NCBI GenBank assembly: GCA_017544265.1
Contig: JAFYEM010000033.1
Coordinates: 39,277 to 103,276 of the forward strand
DNA from: Bacteroidales bacterium
GTDB taxonomy: Bacteria; Bacteroidota; Bacteroidia; Bacteroidales; UBA932
Reading direction: 5' to 3'
Length of the DNA stretch: 64,000 nucleotides
The translations under genes were made by a program, and so were the position numbers. Positions 58,493-64,000 of the stretch are shown in pieces. Position 1 is the first letter of the stretch; every line of letters begins with the position of its first letter. The notes below the pieces were generated by a model. That model ran no database searches and had not been told where the DNA came from. It saw nothing but the letters and a program-made list of their open reading frames with translations.

Positions 58493-59677
58493 ATGAAAAA
58501 GTACATCGCCATCGCTTCCGCAGTCCTCGTTTGCGCTGCTGCTTCCGCCCAGGGCGGCAAGCCCGAAAGGCCCAATCCCGATGCCTATCAGTTCACCACT
58601 GTCAAGGAAATCCCCATTACTCCCGTAAAGAACCAGTTCCGCAGCGGCACTTGCTGGTGCTTCTCGTCTCTTTCCTTCCTTGAGTCCGAAGTAATCAAGG
58701 CCAAGAATATAAAAGACGAATCCGCCTATCCCGATTTTTCAGAAATGTGGGTGGTCCGCAACGCCTACCACGACCGCGCGCTGAAATATGTCCGACTGGA
58801 CGGCAAACTGAACTTCGCCGCCGGATCGGATTTCGGTGACGTCCTTTGCATCGTCCGTGACTATGGACTCGTTCCGCAGGACAAATACTCCGGAATGAAC
58901 TACGGGACCGATCTCCCCGTACAGGGCGAGCTGGACGCCGTACTCAAAGGCTATGTGGAAGCCGTGGTCAAGAATTCCAACCGCAGCCTCACCCCCGTCT
59001 GGAGCAAGGGCTTCGACGGCATCCTGGACGCCTATCTCGGACCCGTTCCTGATTTTGACGCCGCCGCATACCGTGACTCCATGGGCATAGACCCCGATGA
59101 TTTCGTCGGATTCACTTCCTACACCCACCATCCGTTCTATACCCAGTTCGCCATCGAGGTTGAAGACAACTGGCGCTGGACCCCGTCCTGGAACCTTCCC
59201 CTGGAAGAGTTCATGGCTGTAATTGACAATGCTCTTGAAAACGGATACACCGTTCTCTGGGGCGGTGACGTATCCGAAATAGGGTTTACCCGCGACGGCC
59301 TCGGTGTCCTTGTGGACAAGGAGGCGAAAGTGACTGCCGGCTCCGACCAGGAGAAATGGGTCGGAAAGGCCGAGGAAAAACCCGCCGAAGCATCCGGTCC
59401 CAAGATTGCACCAGAAGCCGAGGTAACCCAGGAAAGCCGCCAGAAAAGTTTCGACAACAAGCAGTCCACTGATGACCACGGAATGCACATCTTCGGCATC
59501 GCCAAAGACCAGAACGGGACCAAGTATTACCTTGTCAAGAATTCATGGGGCGAATCCGGCAAGTACAAGGGCATCTGGTACATGTCCGAGAATTATGCTA
59601 AGGAAAAGACCCTGAATTTCGTAGTGAACAGGAAGGCTGTTCCCAAAGACATTAAGAAGAAACTGAATATCAAATGA
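58493..59677 (+). CDS. Exported C1-family cysteine peptidase (bleomycin-hydrolase-like)
   Basis: 394 residues with signal peptide MKKYIAIASAVLVCAAASAQ. Papain-like catalytic residues: Q48 and C54 in NQFRSGTCWCFSS, His in DDHGMHIFGIA, Asn in KNSWGES. The order and spacing follow the C1B group (bleomycin hydrolase, aminopeptidase C), shorter than the usual 450 residues. An insert (GKAEEKPAEASGPKIAPEA) is acidic and Ala/Pro-rich. Upstream in-frame codons overlap the divergent gene and are rejected. First gene of an operon, with a 4-base overlap with pssA. Confidence 0.88.
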   Translation: MKKYIAIASAVLVCAAASAQGGKPERPNPDAYQFTTVKEIPITPVKNQFRSGTCWCFSSLSFLESEVIKAKNIKDESAYPDFSEMWVVRNAYHDRALKYVRLDGKLNFAAGSDFGDVLCIVRDYGLVPQDKYSGMNYGTDLPVQGELDAVLKGYVEAVVKNSNRSLTPVWSKGFDGILDAYLGPVPDFDAAAYRDSMGIDPDDFVGFTSYTHHPFYTQFAIEVEDNWRWTPSWNLPLEEFMAVIDNALENGYTVLWGGDVSEIGFTRDGLGVLVDKEAKVTAGSDQEKWVGKAEEKPAEASGPKIAPEAEVTQESRQKSFDNKQSTDDHGMHIFGIAKDQNGTKYYLVKNSWGESGKYKGIWYMSENYAKEKTLNFVVNRKAVPKDIKKKLNIK

Positions 59678-60375
59678 AACTGAAAAGTTTTATTCCTGAC
59701 ACCATTACCCTGATGAACCTGCTTTCAGGTATCATCGGGGTGATTTTCGTTTTTGACGGCAGGCCCCAGCTCGCATTCGTCATGATGCTTGCCGCTGCCT
59801 GCTTCGATTTCATGGACGGTGCCGCCGCCCGACTGCTCAAGGCCTATTCCGACCTCGGCAAGGAACTTGATTCGCTTTCGGACATGGTCAGTTTCGGAGT
59901 TCTGCCCTCGCTGATGATGTTCTGCTGCGCACCCTCTCCATGGCGGTGGATTTGCCTCTGCCTTGCGCTGTTTTCAGCCCTCCGGCTGGCCAAATTCAAT
60001 GTCGATACCCGGCAGAGTACAAACTTTCTGGGCATTCCCACTCCTTCGGCGGCAATGCTTTCAGGCGCAGTTGTATGCTATGCATCCGCCTCGCCGGACA
60101 GCATGGTTGCAGACTTCGCCGCTTCAGTCTGGGGACTTCCGCTACTTACAGTGATACTGTCCGCCCTTCTGGTCTGCGAGATTCCCATGTTCTCGCTTAA
60201 AATCAAGAGCCTGAGGGACCTCCCCGCACCGCTTAAAATTTTCCTGCCCGTCTGCGCAGGCATAATCGCCGCCGTTCTCGTTCTCCGGATTCACCTGAGC
60301 GCCGTCATCATCCTTTTCATCGCGGCCTACATCATTCAGAATCTCATCACTGCCATAGTGGCACATGAAAAATAA
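59674..60375 (+). CDS. pssA: CDP-diacylglycerol-serine O-phosphatidyltransferase
   Basis: Integral membrane enzyme of 233 residues making phosphatidylserine, precursor of phosphatidylethanolamine. The CDP-alcohol phosphotransferase motif is complete: D45, D48-G49, R53, G62, D66 and D70. About seven hydrophobic helices. Its start overlaps the C1 peptidase stop by 4 bases, and GH25 starts 11 bases before its stop codon. Confidence 0.94.
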   Translation: MKLKSFIPDTITLMNLLSGIIGVIFVFDGRPQLAFVMMLAAACFDFMDGAAARLLKAYSDLGKELDSLSDMVSFGVLPSLMMFCCAPSPWRWICLCLALFSALRLAKFNVDTRQSTNFLGIPTPSAAMLSGAVVCYASASPDSMVADFAASVWGLPLLTVILSALLVCEIPMFSLKIKSLRDLPAPLKIFLPVCAGIIAAVLVLRIHLSAVIILFIAAYIIQNLITAIVAHEK

Positions 60376-61150
60376 GAGGAGCAGAAAGAAAATCAAAGGG
60401 AAGAAGCTGAAAATCAGTTTCTGGTGGCTCATAGGAGCCATACTGCTGGCTATTGCTCTGACCATTCTCCCCTACCGTTTCAGACGCACTGACGGCTCCT
60501 CCGGCGACACCATACCTGACGGCGACTACCTTCTCATCGCCGACATCTCGCACCATAACGGTCCGTCGATAGTCTGGGATTCCCTGCTGGTGATGACGGA
60601 CAGCCGCGGCCGTACTGTGCGCAGCATAGACCAGGCCGATAAAGTCACGCGCCTCGAAGGCATATACATCAAAGCCACCGAAGGAGAGAGCATGGTCGAT
60701 GAAAACTTCTCAGATTCATGGAAAAATGCTGAGGCCCATCAGATCAGGCGCGGCGCCTACCATTATTTCCTCCCATCCAAAAGTCCAGTAAACCAGGCGA
60801 ATCATTTCATAAAGACCGTAGGGCCGCTGCGCAGCGACGACCTGCCGCCGGTGCTTGACGTGGAGACGATACTGAAGAACGAGGGTGCCAAGAAACTGAA
60901 CGAGAAGGCCCTGAAATGGCTTCAGACCGTGGAAGAATACTATGGAATCAAGCCCGTTGTCTATTGCCCCGACAATTATGCGCTCTTTGTCATTTCCTCC
61001 GATATAAAGAACAGCTATCCCATCTGGGTGGCGCACTACGGCGTTCCATTCCCCCTTTACAGGAACTGGAAATGCTGGCAATTCAGCGAAAAGGCAATAA
61101 TCAAAGGAATCCCCGGTCTGTCAGACCTTTCTGTCCTTAAGCGCGACTAA
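60365..61150 (+). CDS. Membrane-anchored GH25 lysozyme
   Basis: 261 residues: basic N-terminus (MKNKRSRKKIKGKK), one membrane helix (about 18-37), then a glycoside hydrolase family 25 domain. Catalytic residues are D60 (IADISHHNG) and the acidic pair D165 and E167 (VLDVET); GIYIKATEG and RGAYHYF are family motifs. It would cleave peptidoglycan between MurNAc and GlcNAc in the periplasm. Overlaps pssA by 11 bases and the convergent lpxB by 30 bases. Confidence 0.9.
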   Translation: MKNKRSRKKIKGKKLKISFWWLIGAILLAIALTILPYRFRRTDGSSGDTIPDGDYLLIADISHHNGPSIVWDSLLVMTDSRGRTVRSIDQADKVTRLEGIYIKATEGESMVDENFSDSWKNAEAHQIRRGAYHYFLPSKSPVNQANHFIKTVGPLRSDDLPPVLDVETILKNEGAKKLNEKALKWLQTVEEYYGIKPVVYCPDNYALFVISSDIKNSYPIWVAHYGVPFPLYRNWKCWQFSEKAIIKGIPGLSDLSVLKRD

Positions 61151-62293
61151 CTCCGCTATCATGGACCTTGCGACTGCGCGGGATGCTCCCTTTCCACCGA
61201 GACGGGAGCGGATTTCGGCATAGTCCTCCTTCATCTTTGCGACATAAGCCTTGTCGTCCAGAAGCCTTTCCACCTCCCTTCTGACATTTGCCAGGGTGAA
61301 TTCCGACTGCAGAATCTCCCTGAACGCCAGTTTGTCAAGAATCAGGTTCCCGAGGCTGACATACTTGATTTTTATAAAGATGCGCACGATCAGTCCGATA
61401 AGCAGACCGGCCCGGTAGCAGACCACCTGCGGAGTGCCTATAAGCGCGGCTTCCAGCGATGCAGTTCCGGAATTAATGACGGCCGCCTCCGCATGGCGGA
61501 GCACTCCGTAGGTCCGGCCATGAATGATATGGACATAATCTCTCCGGCCGATGTACTTTTCATAGTCTTTGTCACTGCGCTTCGGGCCTGCGGCAATCAG
61601 GAAACGCATCCCGGGCCTGTCCCGGTGAAGCACGTCCGCAAGTCGCATATACAGGGGCATCATTGAAGCTATTTCCTGATTCCGGCTGCCGGCAAGAAGG
61701 GCTATGTAGGGACAGTCGGGGATTCCGCATCCGGCAAAGAACTCTTCCCTGGACTCGGTAAGCTGCGGCGATGTGTCCACTGCGTCCAGCAGCGGATTGC
61801 CTTTATAGACATATTTGATTCCCTTGGATGCGAAATACTCCGTTTCGAAGGGGAAAACCACATAGAGGCGGTCCACATAGCGTTTCAGCTGCTTGTTACG
61901 GTATTCCTTGTGGGCCCAGACCTTAGGCGCTATGTAGTAGAAAACCCGGTAGCCGTTATTATGGGCATATCTGGCTATCCTGAGGTTGAATCCGGGATAA
62001 TCCACCAGAATCACCACGTCGGGATTGAATTCCAGAATATCATCCTCGCAGAAACGCGCACGCTGCAGAATCGTGCCCAGTTTGCTTAAAATCTGGACAT
62101 ATCCCATCACGGCTGTTTCGCGATAGTCATACACCAGGCCGGAAGAGCCGCGCGCAGAGCGATATACCTCATCCATCTTCTCGCCGCCCCAGTAGCGTAT
62201 GACGGCGTCGGGATCCTCCGCGAGAAGGCCCTTCATCAGGTTGGATGCGTGCATGTCGCCGGAGGCTTCGCCGGCTATGATGTAATACTTCAT
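61121..62293 (-). CDS. lpxB: Lipid-A-disaccharide synthase
   Basis: GT19 glycosyltransferase, 390 residues, joining UDP-diacyl-glucosamine and lipid X into the lipid A disaccharide at the inner membrane. Family motifs: YYIIAGEASGDMHASNLM at the N-terminus, VILVDYPGFNLRIA, YIAPKVWAHKEYR and LLAGSRNQEIASMMP (GSR nucleotide-site). Overlaps surE by 4 bases (cotranscribed) and GH25 by 30 bases on the opposite strand. Confidence 0.95.
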   Translation of the reverse strand: MKYYIIAGEASGDMHASNLMKGLLAEDPDAVIRYWGGEKMDEVYRSARGSSGLVYDYRETAVMGYVQILSKLGTILQRARFCEDDILEFNPDVVILVDYPGFNLRIARYAHNNGYRVFYYIAPKVWAHKEYRNKQLKRYVDRLYVVFPFETEYFASKGIKYVYKGNPLLDAVDTSPQLTESREEFFAGCGIPDCPYIALLAGSRNQEIASMMPLYMRLADVLHRDRPGMRFLIAAGPKRSDKDYEKYIGRRDYVHIIHGRTYGVLRHAEAAVINSGTASLEAALIGTPQVVCYRAGLLIGLIVRIFIKIKYVSLGNLILDKLAFREILQSEFTLANVRREVERLLDDKAYVAKMKEDYAEIRSRLGGKGASRAVARSMIAELVALKDRKV

Positions 62294-63135
62294 AGAATGT
62301 CCAGTACGTCGGTGCCGAGGCCGCGCCTGATACGTTTGAGTTCGCGGTAATCGGTACGGTCCAGATTATTGGGAGTGACGGTTATCCAGCCCTCCTTCAG
62401 CAGGCGGTGGTCAGCATCGCCGATCCCGCTTTCGTCATCCACGAAGTCCCCTACCATCATAAATGCCCTCTCGCCAGGCATCAGGGGCTTGAGTTCCTTC
62501 TGCCAGGGGGTGTCGTAATAGTCCATCAGCTTCTCCTCGTCCCACTCGCGGAATTCCTTCTCCCAGTGACCCCTGCCCTGACGGGCAATCCTTACACCTT
62601 TCAGTTCAGACTCCGGAACATTGGGGAAATTGACATTGTACAGAAGCCCGAAACTGTCTTCCGGCCAGTTCTCCATCAGATATTTGAAAATCCTGGGGAA
62701 GTACTTGATCACCAGGGACAAATCCCCGTTGGGAGAAAAATTGTCCACGGATACGCCTATGGAGCGACAGCCGTTCAGCGCACCCTCCTCAGCAGCGCCC
62801 AGGGTGGCCGAGTAATTAGCCGCGGTTCCGGCATTGGTACCATGGTTGATTCCGGTTATCACCACATCCGGATTCCGGGATTCGTACATGTATTCAAGAC
62901 CAAACTTAACGCAGCTCGCAGGCGTAGCGTCCAGATAGTACCACTTACCCGGTCCCTCTTCGGGCAATGGCTTGAAAGCCAGCTTCTTGAACCCGAGGGA
63001 AACCGACATGGACATAGCACTTTGATGAAACTTCGGGGCTACGACGGTCACGTCGCCGAACTCGGACATTATCCTCGCGAGGGTGTGGATACCGAGCGAA
63101 GAATAACCGTCGTCATTGCTAATTAGTATTCTCAT
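62290..63135 (-). CDS. surE: 5'/3'-nucleotidase SurE
   Basis: Metal-dependent nucleoside monophosphatase of 281 residues for nucleotide turnover. N-terminal NDDGY (D8 and D9 bind metal), VVAPKFHQSAMSMSVS with the conserved Ser and Asn-like loop, and GINHGTNAGTAANYSATLGA. Slightly longer than E. coli SurE (253). Has a TATATTTG box 25 bases upstream and leads into lpxB. Confidence 0.95.
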   Translation of the reverse strand: MRILISNDDGYSSLGIHTLARIMSEFGDVTVVAPKFHQSAMSMSVSLGFKKLAFKPLPEEGPGKWYYLDATPASCVKFGLEYMYESRNPDVVITGINHGTNAGTAANYSATLGAAEEGALNGCRSIGVSVDNFSPNGDLSLVIKYFPRIFKYLMENWPEDSFGLLYNVNFPNVPESELKGVRIARQGRGHWEKEFREWDEEKLMDYYDTPWQKELKPLMPGERAFMMVGDFVDDESGIGDADHRLLKEGWITVTPNNLDRTDYRELKRIRRGLGTDVLDIL

Positions 63136-63160
63136 TTAAACGCCTTCTAAAAATTCTATG

Positions 63161-63168
63161 CAAATATA
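63161..63168 (-). promoter_or_regulatory. surE-lpxB -7 box TATATTTG
   Basis: Perfect TAnnTTTG on the minus strand, 25 bases before the surE ATG; divergent from the gapA promoter 21 bases away. Confidence 0.7.
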
Positions 63169-63189
63169 GGTATTTATAATTTTTTTCAG

Positions 63190-63197
63190 TAATTTTG
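63190..63197 (+). promoter_or_regulatory. gapA -7 box TAATTTTG
   Basis: Perfect TAnnTTTG, 49 bases before the gapA ATG, giving a leader of roughly 40 AT-rich bases. Confidence 0.7.
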
Positions 63198-63246
63198 CGC
63201 CGCAATTCGTTAAAAACTATCAACAAACTCTAAAAAAATCTAAACT

Positions 63247-64000
<754 letters not shown>

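Noticed and set aside
58739-59488. 249-codon open frame antisense to the C1 peptidase gene
   Set aside because: The plus strand has papain-family motifs throughout; the antisense frame mirrors its codon bias.

Overview
This window looks like a chromosome segment from the order Bacteroidales. Almost every transcription unit starts with the Bacteroidetes -7 box TAnnTTTG and has little Shine-Dalgarno sequence. It carries type V (FimA/Mfa1-type) fimbrial genes, DUF4493 and PCMD surface lipoproteins, a BaiN-type flavoprotein, a cysteate synthase-like enzyme and a tmRNA tag ending YALAA. Cysteate synthase would point to a sulfonolipid maker such as the Alistipes/Rikenellaceae/Odoribacter side of the order, but I cannot fix the family or genus from sequence alone. 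I see no insertion sequence, integrase, CRISPR array or rRNA operon; the window reads as core chromosome with two accessory surface loci.

Layout. 1-6239: a partial outer-membrane protein, rlmD, then a cation antiporter / cysteate synthase-like / MscS operon facing a PlsC-like acyltransferase. 6265-14153: queA, an AT-rich gap with repeated TTATTCG boxes before a small XRE regulator, cinA, a zinc peptidase, alr, tadA with tRNA-Gln, and the operon HU - 29-aa basic protein - RNase G. 14329-23339: lon-ung-coaD-double thioredoxin-like lipid-exported protein, a small ribbon-helix-helix-like protein, lnt, PASTA protein, rluD and a zinc-ribbon protein. 23619-31974: a seven-gene operon that begins with an SSB-like gene and continues with a complete fimbrial set (OmpA-like DUF3868-type lipoprotein, two accessory fimbrillins, major fimbrillin, DUF4906-type tip candidate, barrel protein). 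31953-35144: outer-membrane protein, NlpC/P60 lipoprotein, ssrA (tmRNA) and a BaiN-type flavoprotein. 35127-43258: a five-gene surface operon of four DUF4493/PCMD lipoproteins and one barrel protein.

43425-48405 is the most striking locus: a five-gene operon with start/stop overlaps that encodes, in order of transcription, a (p)ppGpp synthetase, a (p)ppGpp hydrolase of the HD type, an aminoglycoside-phosphotransferase-fold kinase, a membrane sensor with SpoIIE phosphatase fused to an RsbW-like kinase, and a STAS antagonist. It joins alarmone metabolism to a partner-switching phosphorelay in one transcript, with no sigma factor beside it.

48492-64000: tRNA-Cys with its own terminator, an alpha-2-macroglobulin / PBP1C pair, an rRNA methyltransferase / RNase D-like / hydrolase operon, a C1 peptidase / PssA / GH25 operon, lpxB-surE, and a gapA copy with a one-base frameshift just before the catalytic cysteine, running off the window end.

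Genes on opposite strands are packed so that most convergent pairs overlap at their stop codons. Several -7 boxes lie within 4-7 bases of the start codon, so those mRNAs may be leaderless.
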